A program made the translations under genes and the position numbers. Source: Frondihabitans australicus (GTDB taxonomy: Bacteria > Actinomycetota > Actinomycetes > Actinomycetales > Microbacteriaceae). Taken from it: a DNA stretch of 64,000 nucleotides. The stretch lies in NCBI RefSeq assembly GCF_003634555.1, contig NZ_RBKS01000001.1, positions 806,001 through 870,000 of the forward strand, read 5' to 3'. Below the pieces are notes generated by a model that was given only the letters and a program-made list of their open reading frames with translations, had not been told where the DNA came from and searched no databases. Positions 54,976 through 64,000 of this stretch are shown here, one piece after another. The stretch's first letter is position 1. Each line of letters starts with the position of its first letter.

Positions 54976-56034
54976 CTAGCGCTCGTTCTGCCGGGGTATG
55001 ACCACCTCGCGCACGATCAGCAGCACCGCCGCCGCCACGGGAACCGCGATGAGCGCACCGAGCACGCCGAGCAGCGTGCCGCCCACCAGAGCCGAGATGA
55101 TGACGATGACGCCGGGCACCTTGACCGCCTGGCGCATGACGCGGGGCGAGAAGACGTACGCCTCGACCTGCATGTAGATGAGGTACCAGACGGCGATCGA
55201 GATCCAGGTCGCAGGGGAGAGCGGCAGGAGAGCGACCTGGGCGCAGACGATGACAGCGGCGGCGCCGACCGTGCCGACGAGCGGGATGAGCGCGCCGATG
55301 AACGCCAGGAACGCGAAGAAGGCCGGCAGCTGCGCCCCGACGATCGACAGCACGATGAAGCTCAGCACGCCGTTCAGCAGGGCGAGGGCGACCTGGCCGA
55401 TGACGTAGCGGCCCACCGAGGCGCTGATGGCGTCGGCGAGTCGGGCGAACTCCGACCGGCTCGACTTCGGCACCAGCTGGTACAGGCCGCTCTTCATGCT
55501 CTTGAGCGAGGCCATGAAGTAGAGCGTGAGGATCAGCACGATGATGGTGCCTGTGACCCCGTTGGTGATGGCGACACCGACCGCGAGCACGCCGCCGCCG
55601 ATGGTCACGATGTTCTTCGGGTCGGTGAGGAAGCCGATCACCGTGTTCAGGGCATCCTGCACGTTGAAGACGTTCTTCGGCACGAGCGACTGCAGGTTGT
55701 CGACGAACTGCTGGGCGGTGAGGCTCTGCAGGTAGGTCGCGAGATTGTTCACGAGGTCGGTCGTCTGGCTGACGATGGTCGGCACGATCGCGAAGACGAC
55801 GCCGACGAACGCGGCGAGGACGGCCACCATGACGATCGCGACGGCGGCGGGCCGAGGCACCCGGCGCGCCTCGAGGAAGGCCACGACCGGGTCGAGGCCG
55901 AGCGCGAGGAAGAGGGCGACGCCGACGTAGGTCAGGATCGTCGAGAGCTCGCCGAGCGCCGTTCCGATGAGGACGGCCGCCAGGACGCCGAGCCCGCCGA
56001 ACAGGCCCAGCCGGAACGCGCCGTGGATTCTCAC
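54976..56034 (-). CDS. AI-2E family transporter (TqsA/YdiK-like permease)
   Basis: This 352-residue membrane protein has about eight hydrophobic segments. An N-terminal pair precedes a long soluble stretch (about residues 65-150), then segments with GALIPLVGTVGAAAVIV and VGGTLLGVLGALIAVPVAA, typical of the AI-2E/UPF0118 family. Members have been linked to autoinducer-2 or ion export; the substrate here is unknown. It starts at GTG 56034 inside the stop of the coiled-coil gene (GTGA), so the two are coupled. Confidence 0.88.
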   Translation of the reverse strand: MRIHGAFRLGLFGGLGVLAAVLIGTALGELSTILTYVGVALFLALGLDPVVAFLEARRVPRPAAVAIVMVAVLAAFVGVVFAIVPTIVSQTTDLVNNLATYLQSLTAQQFVDNLQSLVPKNVFNVQDALNTVIGFLTDPKNIVTIGGGVLAVGVAITNGVTGTIIVLILTLYFMASLKSMKSGLYQLVPKSSRSEFARLADAISASVGRYVIGQVALALLNGVLSFIVLSIVGAQLPAFFAFLAFIGALIPLVGTVGAAAVIVCAQVALLPLSPATWISIAVWYLIYMQVEAYVFSPRVMRQAVKVPGVIVIISALVGGTLLGVLGALIAVPVAAAVLLIVREVVIPRQNER

Positions 56035-57782
56035 TCGGGGGAGACCTGCTCGATCTGGCCGATGCTCTGGCGGACGTTCTCGAAGTACGCGGCCACCTGG
56101 TCGCGCTCGCGCGTGATCTCCGCGAGGCGCTCCTCCGCGTCGCCGATGATGTCGCGCGCCTGACGCTCGGCGTCCTTCACGACGAACTCGGCCCGCGACT
56201 GCGCGTTGCTGATGGTCTCGCCTGCGACGCGCTCGGCGTCGAGCCGGGTGGTGCGCGCCTCGGTGTACGCGGCCTCCTCGGCCGCCCGCGACTCGCGGCG
56301 CTTCGTCTCGGCCCGTGCGGTGACGTCGGCCAGCTGCCGGTTCGCCTCGTCGAGATAGGTCTGGGTCTCGGCGACGGCGTCGTTGTGGCGGCTGATGAAG
56401 TCCTGCTCGGCCTCGTCGCGCTTGGTGGCGAGCTCGGCGTCGAGGTCACGGCGCGCCTCGGCGGCCTCGCGCTCGAGGATCCCGTGCACCCGCTCGCGCT
56501 CCGCGCGGAGCTCGGCGTCGAGGGTCTCGCGCTCGTTCTGGAGGCGGGCGCGCTGCTCCTCGTCGTCGTGAGCGAGTCGGGCGCGCGTCTCGGCGAGGTC
56601 GGCCTCGAGGTCGGCCTTGGCCTGAGCCTCCTCCGCGGCGAGGCGAGCGGCCTGGTCGGCGACCTCGCGTGCGAGGGTCGACCGCGTCTGCTCCTGCTCG
56701 CGCTCGATCTGCTCGCGGCTCTGGCGCTCGGTGCGCTCGATCTCGTCGCGGCTGGCGGCCTTCGCGGCCTCGATGTCGTCGTGGGCGTCGGCGACCTCGC
56801 GGTCGAGGTCGGCGCGCGTGGACTCGGCTTCGCGCTCGAGAGCCGTGCGCTGCGCCTGCGCGTCGGCGGCGAGGGCCTCGCGGGCGGCGGAGATCTCGCG
56901 CTCGAGAGCGGCGCGCTGGTTCTCGCGGTCGTCGTCCAGCTCTTCGCGGGTGTTGATGACCTCGCGGTCGAGGGCGTCGCGGCGGCTGCTGACCTCGCGC
57001 TCGAGCTCGGCGCGGGTGGTCTCGTCGAGGCGTGCGAGGTCGTCCCTGACCGTGGCGGCCTCGAGCTCGAGGTCGGCCCGCTGCCGCTCGGAGTCGCTGA
57101 GGAACCGGGCCCGCCCCTCTTCGGTCTGGCGGTCGAGGTCGGCGGCCTCCTCGCGCGCACGGGCCAGGTCGCCTTCGACCTGCTGCCGGAGCTCGGCGAC
57201 CTCGCGCTCGGCGTCGGAGCGCAGGGCCGCGGCCGTGCGCGTGGCCGTCGACACGGCCTCCGCCGCCTCGGTGGTGGCGGTGGCACGCGTGGCGGCGGCG
57301 TCGCGCTCGGCGTCGGCGATCATCGCCGCGGCATCGGCGCGTGCGCGCTCGACGAGCCGGTCGGCCTCGCCGGTGGACTCCTCGACCTGGGCGGCGGCGC
57401 GCCCGCGAGCGTCGTCGAGCATGTCGGCGGCGCGCTCGCCCGCCTCTTCGACGATGCGCTGCGCCTCGGCGGCGGAGGAGGTGCGCAACTCCGACGCGTT
57501 CTTCTCGGTCGTCGCGATGAGGCGACTCGACTGCTCTTCGGCCACGCGGAGGGTCGACTCGAGCTTCGCACCGAGACCGCGGTAGCTGGGGGCTCCGACC
57601 TCGTCGAGCTCGGCCTCGAGGTCGGCGATGCGCTGCTGGAGCTGACGACCCTGGTCGGCCACGTCGGCCCGGTCGTTGTTCGCCTTGATGAGCTCGCGGC
57701 GCAGGTCGCCCAGGGCCTTGTCGACCTCCTCCTTGCGGTAGCCGCGCAGCTCGGTGCCGAACTCTGCCTCGTCTGTCGCCAC
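56031..57782 (-). CDS. Long coiled-coil protein with DivIVA-like N-terminus
   Basis: This 583-residue protein begins EFGTELRGYRKEEVDKALGD, which matches the membrane-binding DivIVA N-terminal pattern. Almost all the rest is Ala/Glu/Arg-rich coiled coil with heptad-like repeats. The end (FVVKDAERQARDIIGDAEERL) also looks like DivIVA. Similar proteins in actinobacteria act as polar or septal scaffolds. GTG 57782 is chosen because of the AGGAG just upstream and the DivIVA-like start. The strong -10 box TAAAAT lies upstream. Coupled to the AI-2E gene. Confidence 0.85.
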   Translation of the reverse strand: MATDEAEFGTELRGYRKEEVDKALGDLRRELIKANNDRADVADQGRQLQQRIADLEAELDEVGAPSYRGLGAKLESTLRVAEEQSSRLIATTEKNASELRTSSAAEAQRIVEEAGERAADMLDDARGRAAAQVEESTGEADRLVERARADAAAMIADAERDAAATRATATTEAAEAVSTATRTAAALRSDAEREVAELRQQVEGDLARAREEAADLDRQTEEGRARFLSDSERQRADLELEAATVRDDLARLDETTRAELEREVSSRRDALDREVINTREELDDDRENQRAALEREISAAREALAADAQAQRTALEREAESTRADLDREVADAHDDIEAAKAASRDEIERTERQSREQIEREQEQTRSTLAREVADQAARLAAEEAQAKADLEADLAETRARLAHDDEEQRARLQNERETLDAELRAERERVHGILEREAAEARRDLDAELATKRDEAEQDFISRHNDAVAETQTYLDEANRQLADVTARAETKRRESRAAEEAAYTEARTTRLDAERVAGETISNAQSRAEFVVKDAERQARDIIGDAEERLAEITRERDQVAAYFENVRQSIGQIEQVSPE

Positions 57783-57972
57783 GTCTTCTCCTGAATGGTC
57801 TCCGGGCCCGCAAAGGGCGAACCTCCGCATTTTAGCGGGATACCCCTCCTCAGGGCGGAGGTAGGTTGCTCTCAGAGACGTCCGCTAACCTGAACCGTCT
57901 TAAATTCGCTGCCGCTCAGCCCGAGGGCGAGCCCGGTCCGATCCGGGTCGGCGGCACGAAGGGAGTGAACAC
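57783..57972. promoter_or_regulatory. Divergent promoter region
   Basis: On the minus strand TAAAAT (57829-57834) is a -10 box for the coiled-coil gene, with a start near 57822. On the plus strand TAACCT (57886-57891) is a candidate for the next gene, whose AAGGGAG site precedes GTG 57973. Confidence 0.55.
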
Positions 57973-59757
57973 GTGCGTTTCGTCATCGCCGTCATCACGC
58001 TGGTGGTGGCGGCCCTGCTGGTGCTGCTCGGCCTGGCCCAGCGGACCGTCTTCGCTCCGCCCTCGTCGGTGACCTCGTCGGTCTCGACCACGAAGTCCGA
58101 CGCGACGCTCACCGTCATCAGCGCGAAGGCGCTGAAGGGCTACGCGGGCCGCGAGCACATCGTCATCTCGGGCAGCGACCAGACGATCATGGCGGCGTAC
58201 GGCCGCACCAGCGACATCAAGGGGTGGGTGGGCGACGCGACCTACAACTCGGTGACCTTCGACAAGACCACCGGCAAGCTGGTCACGAAGAAGATCTCGG
58301 GCTCCGAGACGACCGTGCCGAATCCCCACGGCAGCGACCTCTGGTACCAGGAATACCGCGGCTCCACGCTCGACTTCTCGCTCGACGCGCCGAGCGACAT
58401 CTCGCTCATCATCGCGACCGACGGCACGCACCCGGCCCCGTCGTCGATCTCCGTGACCTGGCCGCTCTCCACCGCGACGCCGCTGGTGGGCCCCCTGATC
58501 TCGGCCGGCCTGCTCGTCTTCCTCATCGGGATCCTGCTGTTCGTGTGGGCGATCCTGCACCACCGCCGCCTCCGCGGCCCGCGCCGCTCGTCCGGCGGTG
58601 GTCGCGGCCCGAAGCTGCCCCGGTCCGAGCGACCGCGCTCGGTCCGGTCGGGTCGCCGCACGGCCCTCGGCATCGAGAGCGGTTCGAAGAGGCGGACGCG
58701 CAGGATCATCGCGGTCGTCCCGGTCGTGGTCGTCGCCTCTGTCGCACTGGCAGGCTGCTCGCCCGACTACTGGCCCCAGCCCGCGAGCGGCGACGCCTCG
58801 AGCCAGGCGACGCCGACGGCCACGGCCACGACGGCTCCCGGCAACCAGCTCCAGCCGCCGGCCATCACGCAGACCCAGGCGACCGACATCATGCAGCGCG
58901 TCGTCTCGGTCGAGAACGTGGCCGACAAGTACTCGAGCGCCCGCGTCCTCGGCGGCCGCTTCGAGGGGCCGGCCCTCGCCCAGCGCTCCGCGTACTACAC
59001 GATCAAGAAGACCGACAAGACGGCAGCCGCCCCGGTGACGATCCCCGAGGGCAAGCTCACGCTGACCCTGCCGCAGCAGACCGACACCTGGCCGCGCACC
59101 GTCTTCGTCGTCGTGCAGTCCTCGACGAGCACGACGACCGCCCCGGTCGGCGTCATGCTCAAGCAGGACTCCGCCCGCGACCCCTACAAGGTCGACTATC
59201 TCGTCGGTCTGGAGGCGCAGGCCAAGCTCACCAACCTCCCGCCGGCGTCGCTGGGGGCCGCGCGTCTCGCTCCCGACGTCAAGCTCCTGCTGGTGCAGCC
59301 CGACGCTCTCGCGGCCGACTACGCCGACATCCTCAAGAACGCCGACGCCAGCGACTTCGCGAAGTATTTCGACGCGACGGGCGACACGCTGCGCGACAAG
59401 ATCGGCCGACCGTACAAGCTCGCGAAGGCCGCCAAGCTGCCGTCCACGGCCAAGATCGCCTACACGTCCGCCGTCGGGTCCGAGCCCAGCATCGCCCTCG
59501 CCACGAACGACGCCGGTGCGATCGTCTCCGTGTCGCTGAACGAGATCGAGACGGTCACGCCGACGAAGGCCGGCGCCGAGGTGAACACCGAGGGCGAGGT
59601 CAAGTCGCTCTCGGGTGTCGCGAAGTCCACCAAGGGCATCACCGCGACCTACGGCGTGCAGCTGCTGTTCTCCGTCCCGCCGGTGGGAAGCAAAGACAAG
59701 GTCGAGCTGTTGGGATTCAGCCAGGGCCTGATCTCCGCGAAAGAGGTGTCCAAGTGA
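57973..59757 (+). CDS. Membrane-anchored secreted protein of unknown function
   Basis: This 594-residue protein has an N-terminal membrane segment (VIAVITLVVAALLVLLGLAQ), an extracytoplasmic region to about residue 170 and a second segment (ISAGLLVFLIGILLFVWAIL). A basic Arg-rich loop and a third segment (IIAVVPVVVVASVALAGCS) follow, the last resembling a lipoprotein-type Cys. A 330-residue outer domain then has no recognised motif. Similar proteins with a DUF8094-like outer domain are common in actinobacteria. It starts at GTG 57973 and its stop overlaps the next gene's start, suggesting coupling. Confidence 0.72.
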   Translation: MRFVIAVITLVVAALLVLLGLAQRTVFAPPSSVTSSVSTTKSDATLTVISAKALKGYAGREHIVISGSDQTIMAAYGRTSDIKGWVGDATYNSVTFDKTTGKLVTKKISGSETTVPNPHGSDLWYQEYRGSTLDFSLDAPSDISLIIATDGTHPAPSSISVTWPLSTATPLVGPLISAGLLVFLIGILLFVWAILHHRRLRGPRRSSGGGRGPKLPRSERPRSVRSGRRTALGIESGSKRRTRRIIAVVPVVVVASVALAGCSPDYWPQPASGDASSQATPTATATTAPGNQLQPPAITQTQATDIMQRVVSVENVADKYSSARVLGGRFEGPALAQRSAYYTIKKTDKTAAAPVTIPEGKLTLTLPQQTDTWPRTVFVVVQSSTSTTTAPVGVMLKQDSARDPYKVDYLVGLEAQAKLTNLPPASLGAARLAPDVKLLLVQPDALAADYADILKNADASDFAKYFDATGDTLRDKIGRPYKLAKAAKLPSTAKIAYTSAVGSEPSIALATNDAGAIVSVSLNEIETVTPTKAGAEVNTEGEVKSLSGVAKSTKGITATYGVQLLFSVPPVGSKDKVELLGFSQGLISAKEVSK

Positions 59758-60725
59758 CCAACGTCCCCCCGTCCCCGGCGTCGCTCCGCGGCGCAGTCGA
59801 CCTCTCCTCCCTCGTCAACCGCGCGCAGGCGCCTGCGCCGGCTCAGGGCGCAGGAGGCGGCGCCGCGCCGTCCGACACCACCCCGACCGGCACCCTGCCC
59901 TCCCTGGTCGTCGACGTCACCGACGCGACGTTCGGCGCGGTCGTCGAGCTCAGCCAGACGGTCCCGGTGATCGTCGACATCTGGGCGGAGTGGTGCGGCC
60001 CGTGCAAGCAGCTCTCGCCGATCCTCGAGAAGGTCGTGAACGAGTACGCCGGCCGGATGGTCCTCGCGAAGGTCGACGCCGACACGAACCCGCAGCTCAC
60101 GCAGGCGTTCCAGGCTCAGTCGATCCCGACGGTCGCGGCGATCGTCGGCGGTCGACCGGTGTCGCTGTTCGTCGGCGCGCTGCCGGAGGCCCAGGTGCGC
60201 GACGTGCTCGAGCAGGTGCTCGAGCTGGCCGCGCAGAACGGCGTGACCGGCACCGTCGCCGTCGACGGTGACGCGCTGGCCGAGCCTGCGGGAGAGCCCG
60301 AGCCCGAACCACTGCCGCCGCACCACCAGGACGCCTACGACGCCATCGAGCGCGGCGACTACGAGGCGGCGCAGGCGGCCTATCGGACGGCGATCGCCCA
60401 GGACCCACGCGACCAGCTCGCCGTGGCGGGCCTGGCGCAGGTGTCGCTGCTCGCACGCCTGCAGGGGACGACGATGGCCGAGGTGAGGAACGCGGCTGCC
60501 GCGGCTCCTGCCGATGTCGATGCCCAGCTCGCGGTGGCCGACCTCGACGTGTCGGGAGGCCACATCGACGACGCGTTCGATCGCCTGCTGGCACTGTTCC
60601 CGTCGCTCGATGCCGACGGGAAGAACGCCGTGCGTACGCGGCTGCTGGAGTACTTCGAGATCGTCGGGACGGACGCCCCGAGCGTCGTCGCCGCCCGACG
60701 TCGCCTCACGATGCTCTTGTACTGA
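59754..60725 (+). CDS. Thioredoxin-like tetratricopeptide chaperone (YbbN/CnoX-like)
   Basis: This 323-residue protein has a thioredoxin domain (residues about 45-160) with WAEWCGPCKQLSP and VDADTNPQLTQAFQAQSIPT. A C-terminal helical repeat region (AYDAIERGDYEAAQAAYRTA to LLEYFEIVG) matches the TPR-like part of CnoX. Unlike E. coli CnoX, it keeps a full CxxC. CnoX-type proteins protect substrates from oxidation and hand them to chaperones. GTG 59754 overlaps the previous stop (GTGA). Confidence 0.9.
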   Translation: MTNVPPSPASLRGAVDLSSLVNRAQAPAPAQGAGGGAAPSDTTPTGTLPSLVVDVTDATFGAVVELSQTVPVIVDIWAEWCGPCKQLSPILEKVVNEYAGRMVLAKVDADTNPQLTQAFQAQSIPTVAAIVGGRPVSLFVGALPEAQVRDVLEQVLELAAQNGVTGTVAVDGDALAEPAGEPEPEPLPPHHQDAYDAIERGDYEAAQAAYRTAIAQDPRDQLAVAGLAQVSLLARLQGTTMAEVRNAAAAAPADVDAQLAVADLDVSGGHIDDAFDRLLALFPSLDADGKNAVRTRLLEYFEIVGTDAPSVVAARRRLTMLLY

Positions 60726-60739
60726 GCCGACGGAGCTTT

Positions 60740-60783
60740 GCGGCCGCCATCCACCCACGGGTGGAGGGCGGCCGCCGTCTTTC
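60740..60783 (+). terminator. Terminator after the thioredoxin-like gene
   Basis: GCGGCCGCC-A-TCCACCC pairs with GGGTGGA-G-GGCGGCCGC (one mismatch), followed by CGTCTTTCC. It is a long GC-rich stem with a short U-rich tail. Confidence 0.75.
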
Positions 60784-60885
60784 CACCCGCAGCCCGCCCT
60801 GGGGCCGTGGGGCGCCGATCGCCGCCGCGCCAGCCTGGACGAGGAGGTCGGCACGGTGCCGCCTCCACGGTGAAAGGCGGTTCCC

Positions 60886-63066
60886 ATGGCTTCCCTCCTC
60901 GCCCGGATCGGCGGATTCAGCGCGCGACACCGATGGTGGGTGGTCGCGGCGTGGCTCGTGCTCCTGGTCGCCGCCGTCGGCTCGGCCGGCGCGTTCTCCA
61001 AGTCGCTCGAGTCGACGTTCACGATCGACGGCCTGCAGTCGATCGACACCCTGAACACGGTGCAGAAGGAGTTCCCCTCGGCGGGCGGCTCGGGCGGCGA
61101 CGTCGTCTTCGCGGCTGCTGCGGGCCAGAAGCTCACCCCGGCCGACGCCCAGGCGGTCGCCGACCTCACGACGCGCCTGAAGTCCGTGCCCGGCGTCACC
61201 GGCGCGGTCGACCCGTTCACCGCGCCCGCCGCGGCGAAGACCCTCTCGCCCGACGGCCGCATCGGCTACGTCGCGGTCTCGATCAGCGGATCGGACCCCA
61301 CGGCCGCGACGACCCGCGGCGTCGAGCACGCCATGGCCGCGGTGCGCAGCGACGACCTGCAGGTCGAGGCGTCGTCGGGCCTCGTGCCGGCCACCACGGC
61401 GTCGAGCAGTCAACTCGTCGGCATCGTCCTCGCCTTCGTGATCCTGTTCATCACGTTCGGATCGCTCCTCGCCGCGGGCCTGCCCCTCGTCACGGCCCTG
61501 TTCGGCCTGGGCACGAGTGTCGCCACGATCTACGCCTCGACGGCGTTCGTGAGCCTGAACTCGACCGCGCCCGTCCTCGCGATCCTGCTGTCGCTCGCCG
61601 TCGGCATCGACTACGCGCTCTTCATCGTCAACCGGCACCGTCGCAACCTCCTCGCCGGTGTGCCCGTGCGCGGGTCGATCCGGCTCGCGGTCGGCACCGC
61701 CGGCTCGGCCGTCTTCTTCGCCGCCGCGACCGTCATCGTGGCACTGGCGGGTCTCTCGGTCGTCGGCGTCGGATTCCTCACGCAGATGGGCCTCTCCGCG
61801 GCGTTCGGCGTGCTGGTGGCGCTCTTGGTCTCACTCACCCTCACCCCGGCGCTCCTGAGCGTCCTCGGCGTCCGCGTGCTGTCGAAGCGGGCCAGGCGCA
61901 GGATCGGCGAGACGACCGACGCGGAGCGCCGCACGCTCTCGACGCGCTGGGTCTCCGGAGTCCTGCGTCGCCCGGTCGTGTTCGTCGTCGCCGCGGTCGC
62001 GGTGCTGGCGATCCTCGCGGTGCCCCTCGCCGGACTCCGCCTCGGGCTGCCGAACGACGGCGACGACACCCCGGGTACGACCACCCGCGAGGCGTACGAC
62101 CTCATGGCCGAGGGCTTCGGCGCCGGATTCGACGGCCCGATCCTGGTGCTCGCCCACGGCGCGACCGCGTCCGACGTGCCGGCCCTCGAGAAGGCCCTGG
62201 ACGGCACCGACGTCGACCGCGTGATTCCCTCCGGGGTCGCAGGATCCGACGTCCTCCTCACCGTGATCCCCGAGTCCGGGCCGTCCGACGCCGCCACCGA
62301 GACACTCGTGCACACCCTCCGGCGGTCGTCGGCTCAGCTCGGCCTCCCGCAGGGGGTCTCCCTCGAGGTGACGGGCACGACCGCCGTGGCGATCGACATC
62401 TCGCAGCGACTCCTCGAGGCGCTGCCGGTGTACCTCGCGCTGGTGGCGGGCTTCGCGTTCCTGCTGCTCATGGTGGTGTTCCGGTCGCTGCTGATCCCGC
62501 TGAAGGCGGTGCTGAGCTTCCTGCTGTCGCTCGGCGCGGCCCTCGGCGCGACCGTCGCGGTGTTCCAGTGGGGGTGGCTCGGCGGGCTCTTCCACGTGGA
62601 TCCTGCGGCTCCGCTGCTGAGCTTCCTGCCGATCCTGGTCGTCGGGGTGCTGTTCGGCCTCTCCATGGACTACGAGATGTTCCTCGTCTCGGGCATGCGC
62701 GAACGACGCGCCCACGGCGACTCGTCGCCCGCCGCCGTCACGACGGGCTTCTCGAACGGGGCCAAGGTGGTCGCCGCTGCGGCGCTGATCATGATCGGCG
62801 TCTTCGGCAACGGCGCGGTGATGGGGCACGGCACCGTGCAGCCGATCGCGTTCGCGCTGGCCGTGGGCGTGCTCGTCGACGCCTTCGTGGTGCGGATGAC
62901 GCTCGTGCCGGCGGTGATGCGCCTGTTCGGCGACGCGGCGTGGTGGCTGCCCCGGTGGCTCGACCGCGTGCTGCCGAACGCGGACGTGGAGGGTGCGGCG
63001 CTCGAGCGCGAGAAGACGGAGGGCGGGCGGCTCTCGGATCCTGCGCCCGCCCTCGTCGGAAGGTAG
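60886..63066 (+). CDS. MMPL family transporter
   Basis: This 726-residue RND-type permease belongs to the MMPL family. Each half has a soluble loop and a block of membrane segments. Conserved segments are LSLAVGIDYALFIVNRHRR and, in the second half, GVLFGLSMDYEMFLVSGMRE, with the proton-relay Asp-Tyr pairs. MmpL proteins export lipids or other hydrophobic molecules. The substrate is unknown. ATG 60886 is the start giving LARIGGFSARHRWWVVAAW. It converges with glgB. Confidence 0.9.
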   Translation: MASLLARIGGFSARHRWWVVAAWLVLLVAAVGSAGAFSKSLESTFTIDGLQSIDTLNTVQKEFPSAGGSGGDVVFAAAAGQKLTPADAQAVADLTTRLKSVPGVTGAVDPFTAPAAAKTLSPDGRIGYVAVSISGSDPTAATTRGVEHAMAAVRSDDLQVEASSGLVPATTASSSQLVGIVLAFVILFITFGSLLAAGLPLVTALFGLGTSVATIYASTAFVSLNSTAPVLAILLSLAVGIDYALFIVNRHRRNLLAGVPVRGSIRLAVGTAGSAVFFAAATVIVALAGLSVVGVGFLTQMGLSAAFGVLVALLVSLTLTPALLSVLGVRVLSKRARRRIGETTDAERRTLSTRWVSGVLRRPVVFVVAAVAVLAILAVPLAGLRLGLPNDGDDTPGTTTREAYDLMAEGFGAGFDGPILVLAHGATASDVPALEKALDGTDVDRVIPSGVAGSDVLLTVIPESGPSDAATETLVHTLRRSSAQLGLPQGVSLEVTGTTAVAIDISQRLLEALPVYLALVAGFAFLLLMVVFRSLLIPLKAVLSFLLSLGAALGATVAVFQWGWLGGLFHVDPAAPLLSFLPILVVGVLFGLSMDYEMFLVSGMRERRAHGDSSPAAVTTGFSNGAKVVAAAALIMIGVFGNGAVMGHGTVQPIAFALAVGVLVDAFVVRMTLVPAVMRLFGDAAWWLPRWLDRVLPNADVEGAALEREKTEGGRLSDPAPALVGR

Positions 63067-63068
63067 GG

Positions 63069-64000
63069 CTACTCGAGGCGCAGCCAGATCACGCCGAGAG
63101 GCGGCAGCGTCACGTCGGCGGACGCCGGGCGACCGGCCCACGGGTCGGCCGTCGCCGTGACGCTGCCCATGTTGCCCACTCCCGACCCGCCGTACTCCAG
63201 CGCGTCGGTGTTCAGGATCTCGTGCCACACGCCCGCCGCGGGCAGCCCGAGGCGCATCTGCACGGGCTGCCCCGAGAAGTTCGCGCAGACGGCGACGCGC
63301 GAACCGCCGGGCGTCTTGCGGAGGAACGCCACGACGCTCTGCTCGGCGGCGCCGCCGTCGATCCACTCGAAGCCGTCGGTGTCGAAGTCGTGCTGCCAGA
63401 GGGCAGGCTCGCCCTGGTACACGTGGTTGAGGGTCTTCACGAGCGAGTGCAGGCCCTGGTGGGTGGGCTGGTCGAGCATCCACCAGTCGAGGCCGCGCTG
63501 CTCGCTCCACTCCGAGGGCTGCCCGAACTCGGAGCCCATGAACAGCAGCTGCTTGCCCGGGTGGCCCCACATGAAGGCGAGGTAGGCGCGCAGGTTCGCG
63601 CGCTTCTGCCACTCGTCGCCGGGCATCTTGCCGTAGAGAGAGCCCTTCCCGTGCACGACCTCGTCGTGGCTGATCGGCAGCATGAAGTTCTCGCTGAACG
63701 CGTACACGAACGAGAACGTGATCTCGTTGTGGTGGTAGCTGCGGTACAGCGGGTCGCGCTGGATGTACTCGAGCGAGTCGTGCATCCAGCCCATGTTCCA
63801 CTTCAGGCCGAAGCCGAGCCCTCCGTCGGCCGTGGGCCTCGTGACGCCGGGCCACGACGTGGACTCTTCGGCGATCATGACGATGCCGGGGTTCTTGCGG
63901 TAGGCAGTCGCATTCGCCTCCTGCAGGAACGAGATGGCCTCGAGGTTCTCGCGGCCGCCGAACTTGTTCGGCACCCACTCGCCGTCGTTGCGCGAGTAGT
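63069..64000 (-). CDS. glgB: 1,4-alpha-glucan branching enzyme GlgB, C-terminal part (5' end outside window)
   Basis: This is the C-terminal 310 residues of a GH13 glycogen branching enzyme; the frame continues past the right edge. The general acid Glu is in [13 protein letters not shown], and the third catalytic Asp is in [14 protein letters not shown]. The [16 protein letters not shown] block and the C-terminal all-beta domain ([19 protein letters not shown]) are typical. It creates alpha-1,6 branches in glycogen. Nothing unusual is seen in the visible part. Confidence 0.95.
   Translation of the reverse strand, partial: YSRNDGEWVPNKFGGRENLEAISFLQEANATAYRKNPGIVMIAEESTSWPGVTRPTADGGLGFGLKWNMGWMHDSLEYIQRDPLYRSYHHNEITFSFVYAFSENFMLPISHDEVVHGKGSLYGKMPGDEWQKRANLRAYLAFMWGHPGKQLLFMGSEFGQPSEWSEQRGLDWWMLDQPTHQGLHSLVKTLNHVYQGEPALWQHDFDTDGFEWIDGGAAEQSVVAFLRKTPGGSRVAVCANFSGQPVQMRLGLPAAGVWHEILNTDALEYGGSGVGNMGSVTATADPWAGRPASADVTLPPLGVIWLRLE

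Noticed and set aside
1-64000. CRISPR arrays, rRNA or tRNA genes
   Set aside because: No regularly spaced repeats and no recognisable tRNA or rRNA sequences were seen in the gaps between genes.

Overview
The window looks like chromosome from a high-GC Gram-positive bacterium, most likely an actinobacterium of the family Microbacteriaceae. The reasons are the strongly GC-biased codons, the frequent GTG starts, the many probably leaderless promoters, and a gene order typical of that group (rpmF-rnc-mutM-smc-ftsY, ffh, rpsP-khpA-rimM-trmD, rplS-lepB-rnhB-DUF2469-yraN-comM-dprA, xerC-M23-rpsB-tsf-pyrH-frr-cdsA). A locus for cyclohexanecarboxyl-CoA, the starter of omega-cyclohexyl fatty acids, is known from Curtobacterium pusillum among others and would fit a relative. 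Genus cannot be settled from the sequence.

Layout. 1-3.6 kb: end of a TgpA-like transglutaminase, a YceD protein, L32, RNase III and MutM. 3.6-9.4 kb: a secreted bulb-lectin protein, Smc and a PrsW-type protease. 9.4-16.7 kb: a histidine phosphatase and a TerC exporter behind a yybP-ykoY (Mn2+) riboswitch, then FtsY, LipB/LipA, Ffh and an alpha-hydroxy-acid oxidase. 16.7-26.2 kb: a YbdK-type ligase, then an accessory four-gene operon (EPSP-synthase-like/CoA-ligase fusion, acyl-CoA dehydrogenase, ChcA-like reductase, dienoyl-CoA-reductase-like flavoprotein), a cluster of palindromes and an ArsR-like regulator. 26.3-33.2 kb: ribosome, RNA-processing and secretion genes. 33.2-41.8 kb: a lower-GC, Tn554-like element inserted in comM. 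41.8-48 kb: rest of comM, dprA, a phosphodiesterase, xerC, an M23 peptidase and a sugar transporter. 48-52.8 kb: rpsB-tsf-pyrH-frr-cdsA and a DivIVA-domain gene. 52.9-64 kb: cell-surface and membrane genes, a thioredoxin-like chaperone, an MMPL transporter and the 3' part of glgB.

Two accessory systems stand out. (1) The chc-type operon should turn shikimate into cyclohexanecarboxyl-CoA, which primes omega-cyclohexyl fatty acids. Its first two activities, usually described as separate proteins, are joined here in one 1051-residue polypeptide, and the EPSP-synthase-like half has lost residues used to bind PEP. (2) The comM element carries three tyrosine recombinases, a TnpC-like protein, a secreted NucA/NucB-type DNase and two related small proteins that look like its inhibitors. 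It breaks a transformation gene next to dprA while exporting a DNase, so it may protect itself by blocking natural transformation.

Two nearly identical 60-bp inverted repeats (9.4 and 54.9 kb), both between convergent genes, and a recurrent GGATCCTGCG decamer are the main unexplained dispersed signals. No rRNA, tRNA or CRISPR array was found.
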